A stretch of DNA of 40,880 bases, from the NCBI RefSeq assembly GCF_001428245.1, contig NZ_LMRV01000077.1, positions 11,670-52,549 on the forward strand, read 5' to 3'. The translations under genes and the position numbers were made by a program. The DNA is from Paenibacillus sp. Soil522 (lineage in GTDB: Bacteria > Bacillota > Bacilli > Paenibacillales > Paenibacillaceae). A model generated the notes under the pieces. It saw nothing but the letters and a program-made list of their open reading frames with translations, was not told the origin of the DNA and made no database searches. Below are positions 8,080 through 15,938 of the stretch, one piece after another; position 1 is the stretch's first letter, and every line of letters starts with the position of its first letter.

Positions 8080-8100
8080 TAGAGAAAGAATTTTTCTCTA
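8080..8100. repeat. 21-bp palindromic repeat; a second copy is split by the IS
   Basis: TAGAGAAA (8080-8087) pairs with TTTCTCTA (8093-8100) around GAATT, with flanking AAA/TTT extending the stem to 8077-8103. The other copy is divided: TAGAGAAAGAAA ends at 6729 and TTTTCTCTA resumes at 8041. The two copies were therefore about 40 bp apart before the insertion. Confidence 0.8.
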
Positions 8101-8171
8101 TTTCGTCAGAAGCAGCTTGACGGCGGCCAGCTGGCAATAGCGCTTCGAAGCGCGATGGCTTGCCGGTTATT

Positions 8172-8261
8172 GATCGTACGAGCCTGGCTTGTGAAGCGCA
8201 TAGGGCTTTCGACCGTACGAGCCTGGCTTATGAAGCGCTGCGGGCTTTCGACCGTACAAGC
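8172..8261. repeat. 39-bp tandem direct repeat, about 2.3 copies
   Basis: Unit 1 (8172-8210) and unit 2 (8211-8249) differ at five or six positions; both begin GAYCGTACGAGCCTGGCTT and end GGGCTTTC. A third, partial unit (GACCGTACAAGC) starts at 8250. The gene-free stretch 8041-8400 also has palindromes at 8126-8135 (GCCAGCTGGC) and 8140-8153 (GCGCTTCGAAGCGC). A plus-strand frame runs through the repeat but has no ribosome binding site and overlaps the asparaginase leader. Confidence 0.75.
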
Positions 8262-8408
8262 ACGCTATGCCGATGCAGCGTATGGTCCGAGCAATTCTGA
8301 TTATACAATTTTGCCAACGTATACCGTTTGGATGAGTTAGCGCAGTTCAGCGCTAATATGAGCTCATTTAGTCTAGTTTTATTGGAATGTGAAAGGAGGC
8401 ATGCTCAT

Positions 8409-9422
8409 ATGGAGTCCGCTGTCAGGCTGGCCGAGCAGTATCGCGGAGGACGGCTGGAGAACATTCATTTCGGACATATTTGCGGCGTGGATGAAAAAGG
8501 CGAGGTCATTTTTAGCGCAGGAGATCCGGATTGGGTTGCCTTCATGCGCTCTTCGGCAAAGCCGTTTCAGGCGATCCCCGCGTTTATGCATGGCATCCCG
8601 GAGACATATCGTTTCACGGATAAGGAGAAGACGATAATGATGGCCTCGCATCGCGCGGAAGCCTATCATGTGGAGGCGCTTCAATCGATACTGGATAAGC
8701 TCGGCTTAAACGAGGATCAGCTCATTTGTTCGCAGACGTATCCGCTCAGCCCGCAGGCGCGCGATGAATTGCTTGCCGGGCATAAGCCAAAGCGGCGGAT
8801 TTACCATAACTGCTCGGGGAAGCATCTCGGCATTTTAGCGCTAAGCAAAGGGAAGGGTTATCTGCTGGAGGGTTATGGAGAGCCGGAGCATCCGGCTCAA
8901 GCGGAGGTGCTGGATATCGTCGCTTATATGTCGGACTATCCGGCAGCGGATATTCATATAAGCGTTGATGGCTGCGGCTTTCCTGTATATGCATTGCCGC
9001 TTAAGCAAATCGCCGGCATGTATCTGAAATTGGCTTGCCCCGATCTGATCGGCAGAGCCGAGGTGAGAAGCGCTGCGAGCGAGGTGTCCCGATTAATGAA
9101 CGACCATTATGAAATGGTGTCAGCCCCCTGGTTCATCTGCTCGACATTGCTAAGAGATCCGAATATCGTGGCCAAAGGCGGGGCGAAGGGCATTTATTGC
9201 TTTGGTCTTCGAAAGGAGCGAATCGCATTCGCTTTGAAGGTATTGGACGGCTCGGAGGAGCCATGGCCCATTATTGTCGCATCGATTTTGGAGCAGATCG
9301 GCTTTGACAATCAGGATACGATCGACCGCATGTATGCGCTGACGCCGAGGGAGCTTCGCAATGACAGCGGGCGGACGGTCGGAGAAAATAAAGCGGTGTT
9401 CAAGCTCCATAGGAACGGGTAA
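8409..9422 (+). CDS. Asparaginase, AnsA / asparaginase II type (PF06089)
   Basis: A 337-residue protein resembling the Rhizobium-type asparaginase family, unrelated to the E. coli AnsB fold. Visible signatures are FMRSSAKPFQAIP near the N-terminus, the ASHRAEAYHVEAL segment, IYHNCSGKHLGIL, DGCGFPVYALPL and GGAKGIYCFGL. It hydrolyses L-asparagine to aspartate and ammonia in the cytosol. ATG 8409 is chosen because AGGAGG (8394-8399) lies 9 bases upstream; the in-frame extension to 8328 has no such site. It lies between fucosidase/mannosidase genes, so it may process asparagine released from N-glycan remnants (inference); it could also be a general nitrogen-metabolism gene. Confidence 0.85.
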   Translation: MESAVRLAEQYRGGRLENIHFGHICGVDEKGEVIFSAGDPDWVAFMRSSAKPFQAIPAFMHGIPETYRFTDKEKTIMMASHRAEAYHVEALQSILDKLGLNEDQLICSQTYPLSPQARDELLAGHKPKRRIYHNCSGKHLGILALSKGKGYLLEGYGEPEHPAQAEVLDIVAYMSDYPAADIHISVDGCGFPVYALPLKQIAGMYLKLACPDLIGRAEVRSAASEVSRLMNDHYEMVSAPWFICSTLLRDPNIVAKGGAKGIYCFGLRKERIAFALKVLDGSEEPWPIIVASILEQIGFDNQDTIDRMYALTPRELRNDSGRTVGENKAVFKLHRNG

Positions 9423-9503
9423 AGCGAAACGTCAAAAGTGAAACGGGTAAGAGAAATGGGTAAAATGAAACGTGAAAGAGCGAAATCGGAAAAACGAAAC
9501 GTG

Positions 9504-9545
9504 AAAAGGCTGTGTCTTGTCAATCAAGGCATAGCCTTTTATTTT
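9504..9545 (+). terminator. Terminator after the asparaginase gene
   Basis: AAAAGGCTGTG pairs with CATAGCCTTTT (one G.U) around a 16-nt loop and is followed by ATTTTG. Between 9423 and 9503 the DNA is a run of short GAAACG-type repeats with no gene. Confidence 0.75.
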
Positions 9546-9742
9546 GCAGCTGATCAGGCTCCGCTCATTTTTTCTGCCATCATCTTGCCGGAGCATGCTC
9601 CATTAGCCATAAAGCATGAGCTTCAGTGTAAGAAAACTGCGCTTTTTTCGAAAAATGCAATCTTTAAGAAAAAAGAGTACTTTGCAGCTCCCGCCTTTAC
9701 AAAGCATTAACGAAAAAGGGGATTTTGTTGGAAAGATGGCAA

Positions 9743-9771
9743 TTGCGAGCGCTTGAGCTTTTATATTATAC
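9743..9771 (+). promoter_or_regulatory. Possible promoter / cre-like site before the second fucosidase
   Basis: TTGCGA (9743-9748) and TTATAC (9766-9771) are 17 bp apart, overlapped by an imperfect palindrome GCGAGCGCTTGAGC whose AGCGCTT centre matches the core of a CcpA cre site, though the outer positions do not. Hexamers are weak. The rest of 9546-9840 shows no gene. Confidence 0.25.
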
Positions 9772-9844
9772 ATGAAGGAGATTAGGACAACAGCCAATGG
9801 CTGGGCAAATGAATTTTTCGCGATCATAGAGGAGGAGCACAACA

Positions 9845-11260
9845 ATGAGCAACCTGGAGACGCAGCTGCATGAGGAGAATCATCCGGAACAAGAAGCAAA
9901 CGAAGTGGAAAACGGCGTACATAATTTCAGCAGCGAGGAAGACTGGGTAAAGCCGGAGGATCCGCTTATTCTTGAACGGCTCGAATGGTTTAAGGATCAG
10001 AAGCTCGGCATTATGATGCATTGGGGGCCTTATTCGCAGCTTGGACTCGTAGAATCGTGGGCGCTCAGCGACGAAGACGGTGATTGGTCCCGCGACGGCA
10101 TTGATTGGGGCGTTGACAGCGAGGAGCTAAAGCGCCAATATTTTGGCTTAAACAAGACGTTTAATCCCGTCCGGCTGCAGCCGGAGCTATGGGCAGAGTT
10201 GGCTGCAGAAGGCGGCTTCAAATATTTGATATTCACGACAAAGCATCATGACGGATTCTGCATGTGGGATACGCATACGACGGATTACCGGAGTACCGGA
10301 CCGGATACGCCTTTCCATACGCATAAGTACGCAGATATTTGCAAAAATGTGTTCGATGCCTTCCGGGACAAGGGACTGGCCATTTCAGCTTACTTCTCTA
10401 AGGCCGATTGGCACACGCCTTATTATTGGGCGCCGGGAATGGAGCGCGGAACGTTTACTTGGCGCGGTCCTTCGTACGATCCGAAGCAATATCCATGGCT
10501 GTGGGAGAAGTTCGTACAGTTCACGCACGAGCAAATGATGGAGCTGCTGACTAAGTATGGACGCATCGACGTGCTGTGGCTCGATGCCGGCTGGGTGAGA
10601 GACGGCGGCAGAGTGCCTCAGGATATTCGCTTGGGCGAACTGGTCGATCGCGCGCGCGAAACGCAGCCTTGGCTGCTGTCGGCAGACAGAACGGTCGGCG
10701 GTCCATACGAAAATATCGTAACGCCGGAACAGACGATTCCGGACGGACCGATGAGCGTGCCGTGGGAAAGCTGTATTACGCTCGGCACCTCCTTCTCCTT
10801 CCGTTACGAGGACAAGTACAAATCGCTGCGCCAGGTGGTGCGTATTCTGATGGAGGTCGTCGCCAAGGGCGGAAACCTTGCGCTTAATGTAGGCCCGCAG
10901 CCGGATGGAAGGCTTCCAGAGGGAGCAATTGCCACGATTAAGGAATTGGGCGCTTGGATGAAAACATACGGCGAGGCCGTTTATGGAACGAGAATCTGTG
11001 CTCCGTACTTTACCGGCGGCTTTGCGTTCACCCGAAAGGAAGACCGCGTGTACGCCTCCTATTTGTATCCTTCCGGGAATACGGCGGTCGAACAGCAAGT
11101 TGTCATTCCGTATCTTGAATCAGTTGCGCGTGTCGAGCTGGTCGGTACAGACGAAAGCCTGCCGTTCGAGAGGACGGAGTCGGGCTTAATCGTTCAGCTA
11201 CCGCCATCCGAGTATGCGTGCAAGGCGCCTGTGGCGCATGTGTTCCGGCTGCTTGCGTAA
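9845..11260 (+). CDS. Alpha-L-fucosidase, GH29 (second)
   Basis: A 471-residue GH29 enzyme only distantly similar to the one at 4078. An acidic extension of about 40 residues precedes the barrel, which shows LGIMMHWGPYSQLG (54-67), TTKHHDGFCMWDTHTTDY (131-148) and the nucleophile region VLWLDAGW with Asp247. GGNLALNVGPQPDGR and a C-terminal beta-domain follow. This pattern is closer to the classical GH29-A group, so the two fucosidases may prefer different linkages (inference). There is no signal peptide. GAGGAGGAG precedes ATG 9845 by 6 bases. A terminator follows directly, so the gene may be monocistronic. Confidence 0.9.
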   Translation: MSNLETQLHEENHPEQEANEVENGVHNFSSEEDWVKPEDPLILERLEWFKDQKLGIMMHWGPYSQLGLVESWALSDEDGDWSRDGIDWGVDSEELKRQYFGLNKTFNPVRLQPELWAELAAEGGFKYLIFTTKHHDGFCMWDTHTTDYRSTGPDTPFHTHKYADICKNVFDAFRDKGLAISAYFSKADWHTPYYWAPGMERGTFTWRGPSYDPKQYPWLWEKFVQFTHEQMMELLTKYGRIDVLWLDAGWVRDGGRVPQDIRLGELVDRARETQPWLLSADRTVGGPYENIVTPEQTIPDGPMSVPWESCITLGTSFSFRYEDKYKSLRQVVRILMEVVAKGGNLALNVGPQPDGRLPEGAIATIKELGAWMKTYGEAVYGTRICAPYFTGGFAFTRKEDRVYASYLYPSGNTAVEQQVVIPYLESVARVELVGTDESLPFERTESGLIVQLPPSEYACKAPVAHVFRLLA

Positions 11261-11287
11261 TTAACCAGTTAACGGGCAAGCCGATTG

Positions 11288-11321
11288 AAACTGACGTTCT
11301 TTTCGCGGGCGTCAGTTTTTT
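11288..11321 (+). terminator. Terminator after the second fucosidase
   Basis: AAACTGACG pairs with CGTCAGTTT around a 12-nt loop, and the downstream arm runs into a six-T tract. Confidence 0.85.
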
Positions 11322-11414
11322 GGATATCCAAATAGGAAAATTATGTATCTTGTCCTGCTCATTTGGATAGAGTACGCTTACAAGATAGATAAATAAGGGG
11401 AAGGGGATACAAGG

Positions 11415-13637
11415 TTGAACAAAATGTGGTTTCGCCGTTTGTTGTTATCGTATCTACCGGTCTTTTTTATCGTGACGATGATTTTGTTTGTCGTATTTTT
11501 CCAAACCTTAAATGAACAAAATCGTAGAGAAGCGATAAAAGCAAACGATTTCTTGGCGCAGCAGGTCATTCTCTTTACGGATAATTCATTGAAGGCAATC
11601 GATTATCAGGTTGTTCGGGAAATATTGACGAATCCAGATATCAGCCGTTTTTTTAGCAGAGACGGCATGGATGTGGCTGCTAACATACAAGCGCTAAAAG
11701 TGATGGATGAATTGAAATTCAATTATCCGATAATTGATTCGATATATTTTGTACGCTTCAAGGACGGTTATATTTTTGGGGATGTCCCCAGATCGAGCGA
11801 GGATTTTCAGGATCAATCGTTTATTCAGCAATATGCGGAGCAAGCAAGCGGGGCAAAGTGGACGGGGGAGCGGAAATATAAAGCATTCTCCGATTCCGAC
11901 GTCGATGCCCAAAATGTCATTACCTTAGTAAGAGCGGCGCCGTACAATATGGGCGTTAAGCAAGGCTATTTTGTCGTGAACGTCAGCTTGGCCAAGCTGC
12001 GGGATACGGTTGGCCGGATGTATAACTCCGATAGAAGCTTTGTCAGCATGATTGACAACGAAGGCCGTAATTTGCTCGGGGATGAAATAGATCCGCTGGC
12101 TACGGGCCCCGTATTATCGAAATATACGTCTCCGTATACAGGCTGGGAGATTAATAGCGGCATTTTGGACAAGAACGGATTGAAATTGGTGCTCACCTTC
12201 TATAATGTGTGGGTCGTATTCGCGATTGCCGTCGTTGTGTTCGGTATTTTATGGGTTATTTACGTGACGAAACGGAATTATAAGCCGATTCAGCAGCTCG
12301 TGTCGCTCATTCAGACTTATTCGTCGAAGAGCGAGGGAACGGGAGCGGCGTCCGAAAGCGAATTTATTTTTATTCAAAACACGCTTGAAAACTTAATGAG
12401 CGAGACGAAGCAGTATCAGCAGCAGTTCCGGGAAAAGCTTATTTTGCAAAAAAAATATCATTTTCATCAGGTGCTCGAGGGAGCTGTGCAATTAAGCGAT
12501 GAAGCCTGGATTTCCGAGCTTCGCAGCTATGATTTGGACGTAACGGGAAAAATATCGACCGTTCACGTCATTGAAATCGATGACTATTCCGCATTTACGG
12601 ATATTTATAATCAACGGGATCAATCGCTGCTGAAATTTACGTTATACAGCGTCATCCATGAGACGGCCAAAAATCTTGGCGTCGCCGTTTGGGCGGAATG
12701 GACGACCGAGCGCCGGGTATCCTTCATCCTATGGCTGCCGCCAGAGGCGGATGCGATGGAAAAAAATGAGGTCATTATTCAGGAGTGCCGAAGCTGGATT
12801 GAACAAAATGTCAGCTTTAATATAACGATCGGGCGCGGAGAACCGGCGAATACGCTGGAGGAGCTGCGGGGCTCTTACGAAATGGCGAATTATTGCTTGC
12901 AATACAAAGCTGTACTGGGCAGCAACCGGGTCATTGCCATGGAAGATACGATAAGACCGCAGAAAGAAATTCAGGAGTATTTCAAAACCATTTATTTGCT
13001 CTCCCAGTCACTGCGCCTTGCCGAAAATGACTGGCTGAAGCATTTAAACGTGTTTTTCGATCAAATCAGGGATTCGCTTTTGCCTCGCAAAGAGATTGAG
13101 AGTCTTCTGCAGTTTTTCGTCCATCATTTGGAGGGCGAGGTACTCGAATTGTCGAAGGAATACCGCAATATTTGGCGGGCCGTTCAGACGGATTTACGCG
13201 AATTAGCGAAGCGGTGGGATAATCTCGATGATCTTCAGCAGGGCTGCAGCAGCATTTTCGCGATGATGAACGAGAAGATGCAGATGCAGCGGGATTCGCA
13301 TAGCAACAAAGCTCTTATTATTGAAATACGGACGTACATTGAAGAAAATTATGCCAACTCCGAGCTGTCGCTCGATTTTCTGAGCATGAAGTTCCAGGTG
13401 AATTCCAAATATTTGAGTAAAATGTTCAAGGAGGAGTTTGGAGAAAATTTCGTCGATTTTCTAATCGGCCTCCGAATTGATAATGCGAAGCAGATGCTTC
13501 TGGAAACACAAAAGCCGATGCAGGAAATCAGCAACGAGGTTGGCTATTATAATTACAATTCCTTCAACCGCGCCTTTAAAAATGTCGTCGGCCTGTCTCC
13601 GCGGGACTTTCGGAAGCAGCTTGGGGAAGTCAATTAA
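11415..13637 (+). CDS. Membrane-bound AraC-family transcriptional regulator
   Basis: A 740-residue one-component regulator: a transmembrane helix near residues 8-29, an extracytoplasmic sensor of about 235 residues, a second transmembrane helix (about 270-292, VWVVFAIAVVVFGILWVIYV), a cytoplasmic linker and a C-terminal AraC/XylS double helix-turn-helix (about 640-738; LSLDFLSMKFQVNSKYLSKMFKEE, then YNYNSFNRAFKNVVGLSPRDFRKQ, split here only for description). This YesS/LplR-like layout is typical of Paenibacillus sugar-uptake loci, where it senses the external sugar or loaded binding protein. The start is TTG 11415 after GGGGAAGGGG; ATG 11424 is an alternative. It directly precedes, but is separated by a terminator from, the ABC transporter operon it probably controls. 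Confidence 0.88.
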   Translation: MNKMWFRRLLLSYLPVFFIVTMILFVVFFQTLNEQNRREAIKANDFLAQQVILFTDNSLKAIDYQVVREILTNPDISRFFSRDGMDVAANIQALKVMDELKFNYPIIDSIYFVRFKDGYIFGDVPRSSEDFQDQSFIQQYAEQASGAKWTGERKYKAFSDSDVDAQNVITLVRAAPYNMGVKQGYFVVNVSLAKLRDTVGRMYNSDRSFVSMIDNEGRNLLGDEIDPLATGPVLSKYTSPYTGWEINSGILDKNGLKLVLTFYNVWVVFAIAVVVFGILWVIYVTKRNYKPIQQLVSLIQTYSSKSEGTGAASESEFIFIQNTLENLMSETKQYQQQFREKLILQKKYHFHQVLEGAVQLSDEAWISELRSYDLDVTGKISTVHVIEIDDYSAFTDIYNQRDQSLLKFTLYSVIHETAKNLGVAVWAEWTTERRVSFILWLPPEADAMEKNEVIIQECRSWIEQNVSFNITIGRGEPANTLEELRGSYEMANYCLQYKAVLGSNRVIAMEDTIRPQKEIQEYFKTIYLLSQSLRLAENDWLKHLNVFFDQIRDSLLPRKEIESLLQFFVHHLEGEVLELSKEYRNIWRAVQTDLRELAKRWDNLDDLQQGCSSIFAMMNEKMQMQRDSHSNKALIIEIRTYIEENYANSELSLDFLSMKFQVNSKYLSKMFKEEFGENFVDFLIGLRIDNAKQMLLETQKPMQEISNEVGYYNYNSFNRAFKNVVGLSPRDFRKQLGEVN

Positions 13638-13658
13638 ATGCTGGTAGATTGATTTGCT

Positions 13659-13704
13659 AAAGAGTCTTGAGAGCGCGGCGTTTCGCGTTCTTGAGGCTCT
13701 TTTT
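13659..13704 (+). terminator. Terminator after the AraC-type regulator
   Basis: A stem of about 19 bp (AAAGAGTCTTGAGAGCGCG against CGCGTTCTTGAGGCTCTTT, with several G.U pairs) with a short loop and a T-tract. Confidence 0.85.
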
Positions 13705-13834
13705 GGCGATGCGGCAGGGAGCATTTGGAATGCAACCATCGTTAAGGGAATTATGTAGCGTTTGTGAAAAATGCATGAATCGGCGTAACTGCTGCGTTTT
13801 GCGCCTATTTAGAAAAAGGTGAGGTGCAGGAATC

Positions 13835-13871
13835 TTACGAATTGATGAAGTTTTCGTAAACGGGCTAGAAT
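13835..13871 (+). promoter_or_regulatory. Promoter with an inverted repeat around the -35 region
   Basis: TTGATG (13842-13847) and TAGAAT (13866-13871) are 18 bp apart and would start transcription near 13878. A perfect inverted repeat TTACGAA (13835-13841) / TTCGTAA (13853-13859) flanks the -35 box and could be an operator. A transcription start near 13878 also argues against translation from the ATG at that position. The rest of 13705-13943 shows no gene. Confidence 0.5.
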
Positions 13872-13943
13872 CGGGTTATGGGCAGGACACAACCGGATCA
13901 TGCATTACGAGCTTCGTTAAATTGCTGCAAAGGAGAGCTGCGA

Positions 13944-14912
13944 ATGAATCATGCACAGGTGAACGCGTTAGAGAAGAAGGAGCTTCACGACCTACCATTC
14001 AAAAGTAAGCTTACGACGTGGAAAAAAATAACGAGACACTGGGAATTGTACTTTTTGGTTCTTCTGCCAGTCCTCTATTTAATTGTTTTCAAATATGTGC
14101 CGATGATCGGCGTGCAGATCGCTTTTAAAGATTTTAATGTCGTGCAGGGCATTTGGGGCAGCAAGTGGGCCGGGCTTAAGCACTTTGAAACGTTTTTTAC
14201 TTCTCCAAACTTTTGGCTGATTATTAAGAACACGCTGGGAGTCAGCTTCTATTCGCTGCTTGCAGGCTTTCCGATTCCGATCCTGCTTGCTCTTGCTTTG
14301 AATGAAGTGCGAACGGGCAAATTTAAAAAATCGGTGCAAATGGTCACTTATGCGCCGCATTTTATTTCTACCGTCGTGATGGTTTCGATCATTATGCTGA
14401 TGCTTACGCCGCATGTCGGCGTCATCGACAGAATTTTTTCTTTCTTTGGCTGGGAAATGACCAACTTCATGGGTGTCCCGGAATTTTTCAAATCCATTTA
14501 TGTATGGTCCGGCGTTTGGCAGGAAATGGGCTATGCTTCCATTATATATATTGCGGCGCTCGCCGGCGTCGATCCTTCGCTGTACGAGGCTGCCAGAGTA
14601 GACGGCGCTTCCAGATGGAAGAAGATTATTCATATCGATCTACCGTCGCTTCTCCCGATCGTAGTTATCATGCTGATTCTAAGCTTGGGAAGCATCATGG
14701 GCGTCGGCTTTGAGAAAATATATTTGATGCAAAATCCGCTCAATTTAAGCTCCTCCGAGGTTATATCCACTTATGTGTACAAAGTGGGTCTCGTCGGCGC
14801 GAATTTCAGCTTCTCATCGGCGGTCGGCTTGTTCAACTCCGTCATCAATTTGGTTTTGCTATTGACGGTTAATTTCTTCGCGAAGAAAATTTCGGAAACA
14901 AGTTTATGGTAG
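13944..14912 (+). CDS. ABC transporter permease, LplB type
   Basis: A 322-residue inner-membrane subunit of a carbohydrate uptake (CUT1) ABC transporter. The N-terminus (HWELYFLVLLPVLYLIVFKYVPM) is the typical LplB/YteP first helix, and the EAA loop YEAARVDGASRWKKIIHIDLP that contacts the ATPase is clear (its key EAA...G residues lie around 14587-14620). Six hydrophobic segments are visible. ATG 13944 follows AAAGGAGAG; an in-frame ATG at 13878 would add 22 unlikely residues at the predicted transcription start. It pairs with the next permease. No ATPase gene is present, so a shared MsmX-like ATPase probably powers it. Confidence 0.9.
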   Translation: MNHAQVNALEKKELHDLPFKSKLTTWKKITRHWELYFLVLLPVLYLIVFKYVPMIGVQIAFKDFNVVQGIWGSKWAGLKHFETFFTSPNFWLIIKNTLGVSFYSLLAGFPIPILLALALNEVRTGKFKKSVQMVTYAPHFISTVVMVSIIMLMLTPHVGVIDRIFSFFGWEMTNFMGVPEFFKSIYVWSGVWQEMGYASIIYIAALAGVDPSLYEAARVDGASRWKKIIHIDLPSLLPIVVIMLILSLGSIMGVGFEKIYLMQNPLNLSSSEVISTYVYKVGLVGANFSFSSAVGLFNSVINLVLLLTVNFFAKKISETSLW

Positions 14913-14928
14913 GGGAGGAATGATAAAC

Positions 14929-15828
14929 ATGATAGCGGCAAAAAAAATTAAGGAACCGTTTGGCGACCGGCTGTTTTTGCTGGGCATTTATATCTTTTTG
15001 ACTCTGCTTATGCTGGCCGTTCTGTACCCGCTCCTCTATATTGTCAGTTCTTCTTTAAGCTCGCCTAGAGCTGTCGTATCGGGGCAAGTATGGCTGCTGC
15101 CCGTGGAGTTCAGCCTAAAAGCGTACAAATCGATCTTTAACAGCTCGCAGCTTATGTACGGATACTACAACACCGTCATATACACTGTTTTCGGTACGTT
15201 GATCAATTTAATATTCACCGTGCTGCTTGCTTATCCGTTATCGGTCAAAAGCTTTTACGGCCGTAATCTTGTCATGATTCTCATGATGATTACGATGTTT
15301 TTCAGCGGCGGGCTCATTCCTACCTATCTTCTCGTGAAAGATTTGGACATGCTGGACACACGCTGGGCGATGTGGCTGCCGGGAGCTTTCTCGGTATTTC
15401 AGGTGATCGTGGCGCGGACATTTTTTCAATCTTCCATTCCAAGCGAATTGTCTGAAGCGGCGCAAATCGACGGCTGCAGAGATACAAGGTACCTGCTCAG
15501 CATCGTGCTGCCATTGTCAAAGCCGATTCTCGCCGTCATGACCCTCATGTATGCGGTGGGCCACTGGAACGCATACTTTGACGCTCTCATTTATTTAAGA
15601 TCGGAGAATCTGTTCCCGCTTCAATACGTGCTGCGAAACCTGCTTATTCTAAATGCGTCAGATCCGGAAATGCTCGCGAACACCGCACAGAAGATGCGGG
15701 AGCAAGGGTTCGAGCAGGCGCTGAAATATGCATTGATCGTCGTCGCTTCGGTGCCGGTGCTTATTATGTATCCGTTCGTGCAGAAGCATTTCGTGAAAGG
15801 TGTCATGATCGGGTCATTGAAAGGTTAG
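14929..15828 (+). CDS. ABC transporter permease, YtcP/LplC type
   Basis: The 299-residue partner permease, with a typical N-terminal helix (FLTLLMLAVLYPLLYIVSSSL), six hydrophobic segments and the EAA loop SELSEAAQIDGCRDTRYLL. It ends with MYPFVQKHFVKGVMIGSLKG, the standard terminus of this family. The first ATG (14920) lies almost inside the Shine-Dalgarno sequence GGGGAGG (14912-14918); the in-frame ATG 14929 has 10-base spacing and is preferred. Substrates of this subfamily are typically oligosaccharides; neighbouring GH38/GH3 genes suggest mannose-containing fragments. Confidence 0.9.
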   Translation: MIAAKKIKEPFGDRLFLLGIYIFLTLLMLAVLYPLLYIVSSSLSSPRAVVSGQVWLLPVEFSLKAYKSIFNSSQLMYGYYNTVIYTVFGTLINLIFTVLLAYPLSVKSFYGRNLVMILMMITMFFSGGLIPTYLLVKDLDMLDTRWAMWLPGAFSVFQVIVARTFFQSSIPSELSEAAQIDGCRDTRYLLSIVLPLSKPILAVMTLMYAVGHWNAYFDALIYLRSENLFPLQYVLRNLLILNASDPEMLANTAQKMREQGFEQALKYALIVVASVPVLIMYPFVQKHFVKGVMIGSLKG

Positions 15829-15865
15829 GGGGATTTTCATTTATACTAAGGGAGGTGATGCGGCG

Positions 15866-15892
15866 AGCCTGAAGCGCGCGGGTAGGCTTTTT
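15866..15892 (+). terminator. Weak attenuator-like hairpin before the binding-protein gene
   Basis: AGCCT (15866-15870) pairs with AGGCT (15884-15888), followed by TTTT. The stem is short and could only partly stop transcription. A strong Shine-Dalgarno sequence and a four-codon minigene (ATG CGG CGA GCC TGA) overlap its upstream arm. Confidence 0.3.
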
Positions 15893-15938
15893 AAGCAGGA
15901 AGCGATGTTTGTTTAACTACCATTTAGGAGGGGTCCAA

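Noticed and set aside
8155..8340. 61-codon frame through the 39-bp tandem repeat
   Set aside because: No ribosome binding site, repetitive sequence, and it overlaps the leader of the asparaginase gene.
9438..9710. 90-codon frame after the asparaginase gene
   Set aside because: It runs through GAAACG repeats and a terminator, and lacks a ribosome site.
10385..11098. 237-codon minus-strand frame inside the second fucosidase
   Set aside because: Antisense shadow; the plus strand has complete GH29 motifs.
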